From Syntrophaceae bacterium UBA2210 (GTDB taxonomy: Bacteria > Desulfobacterota > Syntrophia > Syntrophales > UBA2210), in NCBI GenBank assembly GCA_002327865.1, contig DCUQ01000009.1, positions 96,802-160,801 on the forward strand: a stretch of 64,000 nt of DNA. Direction: 5' to 3'. Shown here one piece after another: positions 34,531 to 44,539 of this stretch (its first letter is position 1; every line of letters begins with the position of its first letter). Below the pieces are notes generated by a model. The model ran no database searches. It was given only the letters and a program-made list of their open reading frames with translations, and was not told the DNA's origin. The translations under genes and the position numbers were made by a program.

Positions 34531-35697
34531 TTATAAGGGTTCTTTTTTCTGCTGCATTGTAATTGCAGCCCCGTCCTCGAGAAGATGCTGCCCGACGGTC
34601 ACCACATATCCTGTAACGACCGGTTCAACGATTTCCGCCATATCCCCGTTGACGATACCCACCTTAACCTGGACGAGTCTGACTTTCATCGTTTCCTTAT
34701 CCGCCAGAAAGATGCTCCTCTGTCCGTTGTTTTTAACCAAGGCGTTAACCGGGACTACGGTAACATTATCATGCTGGTCAAACTCGATTTCAACACGGGC
34801 GAACATGCCGGGCTTGATAAGTTTATCCGGATTGGGAATTTCGACCTCAACCCTTGCCTGACGTGCCGCTTCCTTTAAAACAGGCGCGACCCGCCGGATA
34901 GTTCCGGTAAAGGTCCTGCCGGGATAGGCGTCGGTGGTAATGAAAGCATCCTGTCCGGTCTTTACACGAGGGTAGTCGCGTGCAATAACGTGAATAATCG
35001 CGTTAAGTGTGCCGATATCAACGATCGAAACAATCGGGGCATTGGCGGCCAGCATGGATCCCTCATCAGCGAAACGTTCACCAACGACCCTGGGTTTGCC
35101 GCCGTTCTGCCATGAAGCCCTGATTCGCGTATATTCGAGCCTGACCTGGGCGGTTTTAAGTTCCGCTTCCTTCTGAGCAACCTGAGCTTCGGCAACCTTT
35201 TGCTTGGCAAGAGCCGCTTTGTACTGAGCGTCAGCCGCATCGAGTTCCGCCTCGGAAACAATCTTTTTCTCCCTCAGGGTATTTGCCCGTTTGAACTCAC
35301 GTTCCGCCAGCCCCAGGGCACTGCGGTTTTCCTCTCTGTTCGCCCGCGCGACATCCAGTTCGGCCTTCGCCTGATCGACCTGCTGGATGTATTCATCGTC
35401 GTCCAGAACAGCTATTAACTGGTCCTGTTTAACTTCATCACCGATATCGACAAATATCTTTTCCAGCCTTCCTCCGATTTTAGGAGCAACAATGAACTGG
35501 GACCCTGGTAAAAGCGTGCCGCTGAAAGTCCCGACTTCTCTGATAGTCGCATTCCTGACGGGTGTCACCTCTACCGCGACTGAAAAGTTACTCCGGCGCA
35601 CCGGATCCTTTACTGAAGAAGAAATCTTGACATACAACTGCCAGCCGATCAGCGCCGCTACGATGAAGAGGATCGCAATAAAGTACTTTTTATTCAT
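34531..35697 (-). CDS. RND efflux periplasmic adaptor (MFP subunit)
   Basis: A 388-residue adaptor: an N-terminal membrane anchor (about 5-23) without lipobox, a first lipoyl half (GGRLEKIFVDIGDEVKQDQ near 75-93), a coiled-coil hairpin about 100-170 rich in Ala, Glu and Lys, a second half with DEGSML, a beta-barrel (ITTDAYPGRTFTGTIRRVAP) and a membrane-proximal domain. First gene of the minus-strand operon adaptor - RND pump - TolC-like channel - RecB-like nuclease. Confidence 0.92.
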   Translation of the reverse strand: MNKKYFIAILFIVAALIGWQLYVKISSSVKDPVRRSNFSVAVEVTPVRNATIREVGTFSGTLLPGSQFIVAPKIGGRLEKIFVDIGDEVKQDQLIAVLDDDEYIQQVDQAKAELDVARANREENRSALGLAEREFKRANTLREKKIVSEAELDAADAQYKAALAKQKVAEAQVAQKEAELKTAQVRLEYTRIRASWQNGGKPRVVGERFADEGSMLAANAPIVSIVDIGTLNAIIHVIARDYPRVKTGQDAFITTDAYPGRTFTGTIRRVAPVLKEAARQARVEVEIPNPDKLIKPGMFARVEIEFDQHDNVTVVPVNALVKNNGQRSIFLADKETMKVRLVQVKVGIVNGDMAEIVEPVVTGYVVTVGQHLLEDGAAITMQQKKEPL

Positions 35698-36054
35698 CCT
35701 GGAATTCTCATGAGTCCGGAAACAGTATTCCTATCCACAACGGTAAAGTCGTATATATCTAAGTCATTTTCTACCAAACAGCAATCAATTTTATCCTGCC
35801 TTTATACAAAAGAAAAGGATGTTTCCAAATGATCATCATCAGGTAGAACAATGCCCGGTCCTTTGAGAAGCATCAATGATGTGAAATGAATACGGGCATA
35901 GATTATAAAACCCACAATCGCCGATGGAGGGAAATATTCTCAGTGTGATATGTCGGGAAAGATTATCAAGACAAAACAGCCATTGTAGTTCCGGTGTCGA
36001 CTCCGCACGGCTGAAACATATATTGGTAACTATGCGTTTAACATCCCGGTCATC
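35698..36054. other. 357-bp intergenic region
   Basis: AT-rich gap between the efflux operon start and the stress-protein stop, both on the minus strand. It must hold the efflux operon promoter; I see no gene, clear terminator or repeat in it. Confidence 0.4.
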
Positions 36055-36891
36055 TCAGTGACACGCGAAAATCGGAATCGTCCCGGTTTCCATCAGTTTT
36101 GTTGTCCGTTTCCCGAAAATATAACGCCCTTTATCTACATAGCGGCCCAGTACCACCAGCGGATGGGGATCATATTTGCTGGCCTTCTCGAAAATGACTT
36201 CGTCGGGTTTTCCCCTGCTCCATATTTTCTCAGGATGAATTCCGTAAGTATTCAAATATTTTTCGCCGCGGTTAAGAATATATTCTCCTTCCTCCATGGA
36301 ATCGGACACATTCAGGAGTATGACCTTGTATGATTTTGGTATGCCGGGCGATAAATGGGCGTACACCCGCATCGCCCTGGCGGACGCCGTCGAACCGCTG
36401 AAACAAATCATTATTGTTTCATGCGGTCTTACTCCTTCCGGAACAGCTATTACGGGACAGACAGGGTCAATCAGCAGCTCCCTGATCAGATCGACACAGG
36501 GATCTTTTTTCGTTTCGAATTTGAAATAAGTTCGCAAACCCATAATAATCAGATCGGAGATTTTACCTTCTTCTTTAAAGACATCTATCGGATTTCCCAG
36601 TCTCAGATATGTTTCGTACGGCACACCTTCTTTCGCGCACTGCTTTTCAAAATCCATTATAAAGCCGGTGGTACGGTTTGAGGCGTTCTCCAGTTTGTAA
36701 TCGATTGCCTTCTGAGCATAGTAATCACCGCAGACACCATATCCTACCTGGGATTTTTCAATGCCGGGAACGTCAACGACCGCTACGCCGATGACGACTC
36801 CGCCATAGTGTTTTGCTCTGATACATGCCCATTTGATAGCACTCATGGAATACGGGGTTCCATCCAACCCGACGAGGATACGTTGATTCAT
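36055..36891 (-). CDS. Universal stress protein, two tandem UspA domains
   Basis: A 278-residue cytoplasmic protein of two Usp folds. The first domain (about 1-150) starts with RILVGLDGTPYSMSAIKWA and ends DLIIMGLRT...PVCPVIAVPEG; the second (about 155-278) contains ICFSGSTASARAM and ends LVVLGRYV...KLMETGTIPIFACH. The ATP-binding GxxGxxxxG(S/T) loop is modified in both copies, so nucleotide binding is uncertain. AAAGGAG site before the ATG. Stands alone. Confidence 0.88.
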   Translation of the reverse strand: MNQRILVGLDGTPYSMSAIKWACIRAKHYGGVVIGVAVVDVPGIEKSQVGYGVCGDYYAQKAIDYKLENASNRTTGFIMDFEKQCAKEGVPYETYLRLGNPIDVFKEEGKISDLIIMGLRTYFKFETKKDPCVDLIRELLIDPVCPVIAVPEGVRPHETIMICFSGSTASARAMRVYAHLSPGIPKSYKVILLNVSDSMEEGEYILNRGEKYLNTYGIHPEKIWSRGKPDEVIFEKASKYDPHPLVVLGRYVDKGRYIFGKRTTKLMETGTIPIFACH

Positions 36892-37455
36892 TTCTATTAC
36901 TCCTTTAGAACATCATATTTGATGTACTATATCAGATTATCAAGCTATTTTCACTACCTAAAACAGGAAAGGCTTCTTATAGGACTGCTGAACGCCGTGT
37001 CAAGTTTTTTTCTGCACAAGTGAAAGATTAAGCTTTGAAAATGCCGCCGGACAGTGCCACAAAAGATGAGTCCCGGTGTGTAGTAAGTCTTGCCGGAAAC
37101 TTTCTCAGTGAAATAATCACGTAACCCTTCTGGCCTCCGGATACGTGGAAGATGGTGCGTTACGGCATTCCTCCGTGGGATACGACATAACCAGACTCTA
37201 AACAGATAAAGGAAAGGGTTGTGTTCTATAAACCGGGAAATCTCAGGAATATCGGGGATGACGATCATACCTTTTGCGAGATCAAATACAGTCTCTGATT
37301 GCGGCGTATTAAGCACACTTCATTAATGATCTCTTCCAATAACGATATTCCAAAGATTTTTTGCATTTCAGGGTTAAAGAGTTGCCTGTTCACAGTAAAT
37401 TGTGTTATTAAGGCGGGTCATGTAACTTCAAGCTTATATTATTAAGAGGATGAAA
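36892..37455. other. 564-bp intergenic region upstream of ileS
   Basis: Divergent spacer between the stress-protein gene and ileS. A minus-strand frame of 120 codons (36954-37316, GTG start, no ribosome site) covers much of it; its product looks like no protein I know and may be a decayed gene fragment. I looked for a T-box-like leader before ileS and did not find one. Confidence 0.4.
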
Positions 37456-40245
37456 ATGGATTATAAAGACACGCTCAATCTGCCGAAAACCGATTTTTCA
37501 ATGAAGGCGAATCTGGCCAGGAAAGAACCAGATTTACTTGCAAAGTGGGAAGATATCGACATTTATAAAAAAATAAGGTCCGTATCAAAGGGACAGGAAC
37601 GATACATTCTTCACGACGGCCCTCCCTACGCGAACGGAGATATTCATCTAGGAACGGCATTGAACAAGATAATCAAGGACATTGTCATAAAATCGAAAAG
37701 CATGAGCGGATTCGACTGTGTGTATGTCCCGGGATGGGACTGTCACGGCCTTCCCATAGAGCATCAGGTAGACAAGGAACTGGGCGAGAAACAACATACC
37801 ATCCCACAGGCGGAGAAAAGAAGGCTTTGCCGATCGTATGCCGGAGAGTATCTTGATATTCAGAGAAAACAGTTCAAGCGTTTTGGTGTGTTCGGAGAAT
37901 GGGATAATCCATATGTCACGATGGATTACGATTACGAGGCCACAACGATAGAGGAATTCGGGAAACTGCTGCTCAGCGGTGATGTCTACAAGGGGAAAAA
38001 ACCGGTCTACTGGTGTGCCTCGTGCAAGACAGCCCTCGCCGAGGCGGAGGTGGAATATAACGATCACACGACACCTTCCATATATGTAAAATTTCCGATG
38101 ATCTCCGACATAACCGGAACACTTCCCAAACTCTCCGGGGAAAAGGTCAGCGTGGTCATATGGACTACCACACCTTGGACAATCCCAGCCAACCTGGCCA
38201 TCGCCCTGCATGAAGACTTCGACTATGTCGCAGTCAAGGTAGAGGGAGAAGTGTTGATCTTCGCGAAAGAGCTGCAGGACTACTGTCTGGATGCCTTAGG
38301 TTTCAGAGAAAAAGGTTTTGAAATCCTTGATGAGTTTAAAGGCGGAGTTTTAGAAGGACTGAAATGCCGGCACCCTTTCATCGAACGAGAGAGCGTGCTG
38401 ATACTCGCTCCCTTCGTAACCCTTGACGCAGGAACGGGATGTGTCCATATCGCTCCGGGTCACGGCCAGGAAGATTATGAGATCGGCCTTGAATATGGAC
38501 TGGACGTCTACGCGCCGGTGGATGATGACGGAAGGTTCACTCCCGATGTGGATTTCTTCGCGGGCGAGTTCGTATTCGACGCCAACGAAGCGGTGAACAA
38601 GAAGCTTAAAGAGGTCGGGGCCCTTCTGAGTACCATCGACATAGAGCACCAGTATCCTCACTGCTGGAGATGCAAGAATCCCATTATCTTCAGGTCGACG
38701 GAACAGTGGTTTATCTCTATGGAGAAGAACGGTCTGCGCGAAAGGGCGCTTAAGGCTATAGGAAGCGTAAACTGGTTCCCATCATGGGGCCGCGACCGTA
38801 TATACGGCATGATAGAAAACAGGCCGGACTGGTGTATATCAAGACAGCGCTCTTGGGGGGTGCCCATTACGGTATTTTACTGCAAACACTGTGGGGAATA
38901 CCTGGCCACGAAAGAAATTCTGGATCGTGTTGTCGCTCTGGTCATGGAGCACGGTGCCGACGTATGGTTCGAGAAAGATGCAAATGACCTTCTTCCCGGC
39001 GGAACCGTTTGCCCGGCCTGCGGGGGAAAGGATTTCAAGAAAGAAACCAACATCCTAGACGTCTGGTTCGATTCCGGCGTAAGTCACGCTGCGGTGTTAG
39101 AAAAAAGAGCGGATCTCGGATCGCCCTGTGACATGTATCTGGAGGGAAGTGACCAGCACAGAGGATGGTTCCACTCATCCCTTCTGGAGTCGGTTGGAAC
39201 CAGAGGCAGGGCTCCCTACAAGAATGTACTCACTCACGGTTTTGTCGTGGACGGTGAGGGGAAAAAGATGTCCAAGTCACTGGGCAATTTTATAGACCCT
39301 CAGAAAATGGTCGATCAATACGGGGCTGAAATACTGCGCCTGTGGGTTGCCGCCGAGGATTACACTGTCGATATCAGGATATCCGAGGAAATATTGAAAC
39401 GTCTCGTCGAGGCTTACAGGCGGATTCGCAACACTAGCAGATACATTCTGGGCAATCTGTACGACTTTGATTGCAGGCATGATATGGTCTCCGTGGAAGA
39501 TATGGAGGAAATCGACAGGTGGGCACTATACCGCCTTCAGGAAATCATCCGCAGAGTGAAGAACGCATATGAGAATTATCAGTTCCATGTCGTCTATTAC
39601 ACACTTTACAATTTCTGCAGTGTCGATCTCAGCTCACTCTACCTGGATGTCCTGAAAGACAGGCTGTATACTTCAAAGGCCGGGTCGAGAGAGAGACGAT
39701 CCGCTCAGAGTGCGATGTATATCATCCTCGATGCCATGACACGCCTCCTGGCGCCGGTACTTGTCTTTACCGCCGAAGAGATATGGTCGAGCATGCCCGA
39801 TTATGAAGGCAAAGAAGAAAGTATTCACATGACACGATTTCCGGAAGTAGATCCTAGGTATCTTGATGAGGATCTCGGCAAGAAATGGGAAAGGCTTATC
39901 GCTGTTAAAGGAGAAATCTCAAAGGCCATCGAAATGGCAAGGCAGAAAAAGGTGGTGGGGCATTCCCTGGACAGTTGCGTCAATATCCATGCCCCGGAAA
40001 AACTGAAGGCATTTCTTACGGATTATATCGACATTATGAAGGCTCTTCTTATAGTATCCGAGGTAAATCTTGTCGCGGCGGACAAGCTTTCGGATCCCTA
40101 CGAAAGCGCGGAGTTCGAAGGGCTGAGAATAGATGTTTCCAAGGCACGAGGATTGAAGTGCGCACGATGCTGGAATTACAGCGAAACGGTAGGCGAAAGC
40201 GCAGATCACCCGACCATTTGCGCGAGGTGCTTAAAAAATCTGTAA
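37456..40245 (+). CDS. ileS: Isoleucyl-tRNA synthetase
   Basis: Charges tRNA-Ile. Class I landmarks: the HIGH motif as GDIHLG in PPYANGDIHLG near 56-66, a large CP1 editing insert (WTTTPWTIPAN, then GTGCVHIAPGHG), the KMSKS motif GKKMSKSLGN near 601-610, and a C-terminal zinc finger with CARCWNYSE and CARC. 929 residues, a standard bacterial type. ATG at 37456 with AAGAGG six bases away is preferred; an ATG two codons earlier is in frame. Followed after 13 bp by lspA, a very common bacterial pairing. Confidence 0.97.
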   Translation: MDYKDTLNLPKTDFSMKANLARKEPDLLAKWEDIDIYKKIRSVSKGQERYILHDGPPYANGDIHLGTALNKIIKDIVIKSKSMSGFDCVYVPGWDCHGLPIEHQVDKELGEKQHTIPQAEKRRLCRSYAGEYLDIQRKQFKRFGVFGEWDNPYVTMDYDYEATTIEEFGKLLLSGDVYKGKKPVYWCASCKTALAEAEVEYNDHTTPSIYVKFPMISDITGTLPKLSGEKVSVVIWTTTPWTIPANLAIALHEDFDYVAVKVEGEVLIFAKELQDYCLDALGFREKGFEILDEFKGGVLEGLKCRHPFIERESVLILAPFVTLDAGTGCVHIAPGHGQEDYEIGLEYGLDVYAPVDDDGRFTPDVDFFAGEFVFDANEAVNKKLKEVGALLSTIDIEHQYPHCWRCKNPIIFRSTEQWFISMEKNGLRERALKAIGSVNWFPSWGRDRIYGMIENRPDWCISRQRSWGVPITVFYCKHCGEYLATKEILDRVVALVMEHGADVWFEKDANDLLPGGTVCPACGGKDFKKETNILDVWFDSGVSHAAVLEKRADLGSPCDMYLEGSDQHRGWFHSSLLESVGTRGRAPYKNVLTHGFVVDGEGKKMSKSLGNFIDPQKMVDQYGAEILRLWVAAEDYTVDIRISEEILKRLVEAYRRIRNTSRYILGNLYDFDCRHDMVSVEDMEEIDRWALYRLQEIIRRVKNAYENYQFHVVYYTLYNFCSVDLSSLYLDVLKDRLYTSKAGSRERRSAQSAMYIILDAMTRLLAPVLVFTAEEIWSSMPDYEGKEESIHMTRFPEVDPRYLDEDLGKKWERLIAVKGEISKAIEMARQKKVVGHSLDSCVNIHAPEKLKAFLTDYIDIMKALLIVSEVNLVAADKLSDPYESAEFEGLRIDVSKARGLKCARCWNYSETVGESADHPTICARCLKNL

Positions 40246-40258
40246 AGGGTATAGAACT

Positions 40259-40753
40259 TTGAGCAAAAGAAATGGTATTTTCTGCATAACACTGCTGTTC
40301 GTTATAGGACTCGATCAGATCTCCAAGATATATGTCAGTTCGGTGATGCCTTTGCATGCCTCGTATCCGGTGATCGACGGCTTTTTCAACATCACTTATG
40401 TGCGAAACCCCGGTGCCGCCTTCGGTTTTCTTGCGAACGCGACCCCCGCGTTCCGATCGCTGTTTCTCATTATCGTATCAGCAGCGGCGATAGCCATGAT
40501 TCTGTATTTCCTGGCAAAAAACAGGGGCGGCGGGATGCTTCTGATCCTTTCTCTTTCACTGATACTAGGGGGTGCTGCGGGAAATCTGTTAGACAGGATA
40601 CGGTACGGAAATGTCGTCGACTTTCTTGATTTCTATATAAAATCCGCTCACTGGCCCGCTTTTAATATAGCAGACTCGGCCATATCGGTCGGGGCCGTGC
40701 TGCTTGTCGTAGAAATATTTATTAAAAAGAGACAGGAATTATTGCGGAAGTAA
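40259..40753 (+). CDS. lspA: Lipoprotein signal peptidase (signal peptidase II)
   Basis: Aspartyl protease in the inner membrane that cleaves diacylglyceryl-modified prolipoproteins. Four helices; conserved LDQISKIYV near 19-27, VRNPGAAFGFL near 52-62, the first catalytic Asp region in GNLLDRIRYGNVVDFLDFY near 112-130 and the second in FNIADSAIS near 137-145. TTG start close behind ileS. The many lipoproteins in this window depend on this enzyme. Its last 15 nt overlap the convergent 3D-domain gene. Confidence 0.95.
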   Translation: MSKRNGIFCITLLFVIGLDQISKIYVSSVMPLHASYPVIDGFFNITYVRNPGAAFGFLANATPAFRSLFLIIVSAAAIAMILYFLAKNRGGGMLLILSLSLILGGAAGNLLDRIRYGNVVDFLDFYIKSAHWPAFNIADSAISVGAVLLVVEIFIKKRQELLRK

Positions 40754-41197
40754 AATAATGACTTCCAGTTTCTTCCTCCCCCATTCCAAGGCATCATCCC
40801 GGTCGGAAAAGAATACATCTATGTGATTCCCTTTTATTGCGCTGCCCGTGTCATGCACCTCGCCCCAGCCATAACCCGGCACATACATCTTGGTCCCGAA
40901 GGGGTACAGCATGATATCCGCCGCGATAGTTCCATGTTTCGCTTCTGTCCCGTCGGCAGTGATACCGACCTCTTTTCGTTGACCCTCGAGCGGTCCATAG
41001 GCATAAACGGGCGGACCGATGCACCAGTATTTTCTCTCCCATCCGCATGACTCGGGGCCGGCATCGTAGGCGGTTACAACCATCTTGCGAACCACTCTCC
41101 TGTATTCTTCCCCCTTCGGGAAGAAACAACAACCGCACATGATAAATACGACAGCGGGGATAATGCAGAAACAGATTTTCGCACGGAATCTATCCAT
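40739..41197 (-). CDS. 3D-domain lipoprotein (MltA/YabG-like double-psi barrel)
   Basis: A 152-residue exported protein with a lipobox MCGC (about residue 21). The C-terminal half is a 3D domain, named for three conserved Asp: GTIAADIMLYPFGTKMYVPGYGWGEVHDTGSAIKGNHIDVFF contains them all (near 90-130). Such domains cleave or bind peptidoglycan in MltA and in spore-germination proteins. A longer linker with paired Cys and Trp (CGWERKYWC) precedes it. The gene is convergent with lspA and overlaps it by 15 nt. Confidence 0.88.
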   Translation of the reverse strand: MDRFRAKICFCIIPAVVFIMCGCCFFPKGEEYRRVVRKMVVTAYDAGPESCGWERKYWCIGPPVYAYGPLEGQRKEVGITADGTEAKHGTIAADIMLYPFGTKMYVPGYGWGEVHDTGSAIKGNHIDVFFSDRDDALEWGRKKLEVIILLPQ

Positions 41198-41287
41198 AGA
41201 GGATGCCTCTTGTGCTGTGAACGGTAGTCAAATGTCTACCATAACGAAGAAGCTTCCTTCAAGATATAATGTTAACCTGGAATGTTT

Positions 41288-42589
41288 TTACCCCATCATT
41301 CCCGGCAGAAAAAGGGCAACTCCGGGGAAGGGGATCAGAAGTAGAACCCCGATAATCAGCGCCACAAGAAAGGGGAGCACTCCCTTAAAGATGACATTGA
41401 GCGGGACGTCTCTGGCCACACCGCTTACCACATAGACATTTATTCCCACCGGCGGAGTAATAATACCTATCTGGGTTATGAGTACGATTACGACGCCAAA
41501 CCATATCGGATCATAGCCCAGGAACAGCACGACAGGGTAAAAGATGGGTATTGTCAGCATGATCAGTGCCAGTGAATCTATGACACATCCGCCGATCAGA
41601 TACACCATGATAATAATCAACATCACGGCATAGCGCGGCAATTGTATCTCAGATACCCCTTGCGCGATGTCGAAAGGGATTCTGGTTACCGCGAGAAAAT
41701 GTCCGAATATGGTAGCACCGGCAACGATTACCAGTATCATGCATGATATACGTGTTGTTTCAAAGAGTGATGCTATAAATCCTTTCATGGTGAGATTCCG
41801 ACCCGCGAGCGCCAGAATAAGCGTGCCGCATGCGCCGATTGCCCCAGCCTCCGTGGGAGTGAAGACCCCACAGAACAAACCGCCCATTATCAACAGAAAC
41901 AGGATAAACGTTTCAATCAGTCCTGATAGTGATGCCAGTTTATCTCTGAGAGAAAACTTAGGTCCTCTCGGCCCCAGTTCCGGTCGCATGTGTGTCCATA
42001 TGATAATGGTAACAATGAAAAAGACAACCAGGATAAGGCCGGGCAACAAGCCGGCCATAAAAAGCCTGCCTATTGATTGTTCCGTCAGTATTCCATAGAC
42101 AATAAATATTACACTCGGTGGGATCAGGATACCCAGGCTCCCACCCGCGGCGACCACCCCGGTGGCAAGCTCCGGTTTGTAGTTATATCTCTTCATTTCA
42201 GGGAGGGTCGCAGCGCCCATTGTAGCGGCTGTTGCGTTCGTGGAGCCACAGATGGCGGCAAAAGCAGCACATGCTCCTACGGTTGCAATGGCAAGCCCTC
42301 CCGGCCAGTGACCTATGAATTTATAAGCTGCGCTAAAGAGCCTTTTGCTGATTCCCGAATGATAGGCAAGCTGCCCCATCAATACGAAGAGAGGTATTAC
42401 CGTAAGGCTGTACGATCCGAAAATGGAAAAGAGGTCTTTCGCAATCATGTTCATGGACGCATCGAAAGAAACGATACAACCGAACCCCAGAAACCCCACC
42501 GCAGCCATGACAAACCCGACAGGTACCTTAAGAAATATCAGTATAAAAAGAGCGACAATACCGATAATGCCTATCACTGTCGGACTCAC
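41288..42589 (-). CDS. dctM: TRAP transporter large permease DctM
   Basis: A 433-residue inner-membrane protein with about twelve helices, the ion-coupled transport subunit of a tripartite ATP-independent periplasmic transporter. Typical DctM features: STNATAATMGAATLPEMKRY, GILIPPSVIFIVYGILTEQSIGRLF, and the late ITPPVGINVYVV. Overlaps dctQ by 4 nt. Substrate cannot be read from the permease; most TRAPs carry organic acids, driven by sodium. Confidence 0.95.
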   Translation of the reverse strand: MSPTVIGIIGIVALFILIFLKVPVGFVMAAVGFLGFGCIVSFDASMNMIAKDLFSIFGSYSLTVIPLFVLMGQLAYHSGISKRLFSAAYKFIGHWPGGLAIATVGACAAFAAICGSTNATAATMGAATLPEMKRYNYKPELATGVVAAGGSLGILIPPSVIFIVYGILTEQSIGRLFMAGLLPGLILVVFFIVTIIIWTHMRPELGPRGPKFSLRDKLASLSGLIETFILFLLIMGGLFCGVFTPTEAGAIGACGTLILALAGRNLTMKGFIASLFETTRISCMILVIVAGATIFGHFLAVTRIPFDIAQGVSEIQLPRYAVMLIIIMVYLIGGCVIDSLALIMLTIPIFYPVVLFLGYDPIWFGVVIVLITQIGIITPPVGINVYVVSGVARDVPLNVIFKGVLPFLVALIIGVLLLIPFPGVALFLPGMMG

Positions 42590-43068
42590 GTTCTGATCCT
42601 CTTCACCGATTTATAGCAATCCACTGCAATAACAAGACACACGAGGAGGCAACCGATCGTTATACTGAAAACGAAAGGATATATGGGAATCTCCACAGTG
42701 AGGGAAACTTCACCTGTACGCTTTAAATCCAGGGCATACAGAGCGCTTTGCCACGCCAGTATTCCAAACAGCACGGCGCTGAAGAATTCTCCGGTGGCTT
42801 CGACAATCAATCGCACTTTTCTCGACATCCTGTTGGTTAAAAACTCTACCACTATGTGTCCCCTCTGTACCGTGGTGTACGCCAGAGCAAATGAGACACC
42901 GACAGCACCCATGAGACTGACAATCTCATATGTTCCGGGAATCGGGTGACGGAAAAGACGCAACAGGACATCGGCACATGTGAGCAACATCATGATCAGT
43001 ATTGCGCCCGCTGCAAGCCAGTTGAACACATTGCTGAAAGTATCAAGCTGTTTTTCCAGACGTAACAT
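42586..43068 (-). CDS. dctQ: TRAP transporter small permease DctQ
   Basis: A 160-residue protein with four helices and the DctQ hallmarks RLFRHPIPGTYEIVSLMGAVGVSFALAYTTVQRGHIVVEFL near 32-75. Required for DctM function. 66 bp after dctP, overlapping dctM. Start ATG at 43068. Confidence 0.93.
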   Translation of the reverse strand: MLRLEKQLDTFSNVFNWLAAGAILIMMLLTCADVLLRLFRHPIPGTYEIVSLMGAVGVSFALAYTTVQRGHIVVEFLTNRMSRKVRLIVEATGEFFSAVLFGILAWQSALYALDLKRTGEVSLTVEIPIYPFVFSITIGCLLVCLVIAVDCYKSVKRIRT

Positions 43069-43134
43069 AACAACCGTTCCGCATTTCGACCTTCGGAGGT
43101 ATGGTAATAATCACCAATATCCGGTTTCGACTTC

Positions 43135-44151
43135 TTACTTGCCGTATTTTTTTATGAGTTCTTTTACCTGAACCACAGCTTTTTCACCCGGCAATTCTTT
43201 TGCCTCCGTTTCGCTTACATATCCTTCAATAATCGGCCTGACCGCATCTACCCATCGTTTGTTCTCTTCTTCAGAGAGCACAATGATTTCGTTACCTTTA
43301 CTCAGGGTATATTCCAGTCCTTCATTATCGCTTTTATCCCAGGCATCTCCATGGACATCGATCCACTCGTTGCTTACCGTTTCAATAACTTTCTGAAGAT
43401 TTTTTGACAGGGAATTCCATTTTTCAAGATTCATCACCACAAACATGGCAGTGGTATAACCGACGTCGGTGCATTGTGTCGTATACTTGACAACTTCCGC
43501 CTGATTCCATCCCTTGAGGGTTTCTATAGGAGTAAAGGTACCTTCAACAACGCCTTTCTGCAGAGATTCGTATGTGGCATCCTGAGGCATCGCGACAGGC
43601 GCTCCTCCAAGGGCCTCGACAACCTTTGCGCTCAATCCCGTCGAACGTATCTTCATTCCTTTCATATCTTCCAATGTCCTGACCGGGTTCTTGGTGTGGA
43701 GCAGTCCCGGACCATGACCGTGTATGTAAAGAACTTTTACATCATTCAGTTCCTTTGGTGACATAATCTTGTAAAATTCGGAAGCCACGCTAGTCGCCAC
43801 CTTGCCGCTGGGATAGCCATGAGGAAGATCAACCGCTGCCATTACGGGGAAACGCCCCCGTGTGTAAGCAAAACATGACATTCCGATATCGGATATCCCT
43901 TTTACAACACCGTCGTAGCACTGATTTGCTTTAGTCAGAGTTCCCCCGGGGAAAACGGTGATTTTTATCTTCCCTCCTGAACGCTTTTCTATCTCCTTTG
44001 CCCATGAAACGGCAGCCTGGCATTGACTGTGAGTCGGCGGGAAAAATATACTGTAGGTAAGTTCCGTGGTCTTTTCTTTTTTCTGGCAACCTGTCGTTAC
44101 TAGAAACACCGCCATTATTACCATCACTATTATCAGAAAATTCTTCTTCAT
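43135..44151 (-). CDS. dctP: TRAP transporter substrate-binding lipoprotein DctP
   Basis: A 338-residue periplasmic binding protein tethered by a lipobox (TTGC, Cys about 22). It starts with [34 protein letters not shown], as in DctP/SiaP-type proteins, and has the [24 protein letters not shown] segment whose Arg usually binds the substrate carboxylate. Two binding-domain cysteines (residues about 44 and 78) are unusual. No neighbouring enzyme points to a ligand. First gene of the dctPQM operon. Confidence 0.94.
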   Translation of the reverse strand: MKKNFLIIVMVIMAVFLVTTGCQKKEKTTELTYSIFFPPTHSQCQAAVSWAKEIEKRSGGKIKITVFPGGTLTKANQCYDGVVKGISDIGMSCFAYTRGRFPVMAAVDLPHGYPSGKVATSVASEFYKIMSPKELNDVKVLYIHGHGPGLLHTKNPVRTLEDMKGMKIRSTGLSAKVVEALGGAPVAMPQDATYESLQKGVVEGTFTPIETLKGWNQAEVVKYTTQCTDVGYTTAMFVVMNLEKWNSLSKNLQKVIETVSNEWIDVHGDAWDKSDNEGLEYTLSKGNEIIVLSEEENKRWVDAVRPIIEGYVSETEAKELPGEKAVVQVKELIKKYGK

Positions 44152-44539
44152 GAGTTTTTCCTTTCAAATAATATTTGTCCCCTGCTACTGTCCACTTTAC
44201 GGGCAATAAGAGACATTTGCGTTAATTTTATTAATATACAACGGGGGATAAAAACTTGGATAGCCTGCTTTCTTGCCTTTTCAAAGACAAGAAGCAGGCA
44301 TTAATACATGTAGTTCTTACATAAAGAATCAACTGATGGAAAATTTGAAGTTTTATTCTTCATAACGTTCATCCGAATTTACAAACTTGCCGAGTTTCGT
44401 AACCTATTTATTCCGGCTTGTCAAATATTATTTACGGCGCCGGGAAAAGATAACGTTATGATCAAACGTTCTTGCAGGATCAATAATGATACAGTTATTA
44501 TTTGAGAACCGGGTTGTTTCATGCTGACGGACCATTACG
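44152..44539. other. 388-bp intergenic region with hairpin
   Basis: No gene. Inverted repeat GCCTGCTTTCTTG / CAAGAAGCAGGC (44263-44299, one bulge) lies 110 bp upstream of dctP. It may end the upstream minus-strand transcript (gene 44540-44839) or regulate dctP. A T-run is lacking. Confidence 0.5.

Noticed and set aside
37317..37455. T-box riboswitch before ileS
   Set aside because: No T-box sequence, specifier loop or terminator hairpin could be made out, and such leaders are rare in this type of organism.
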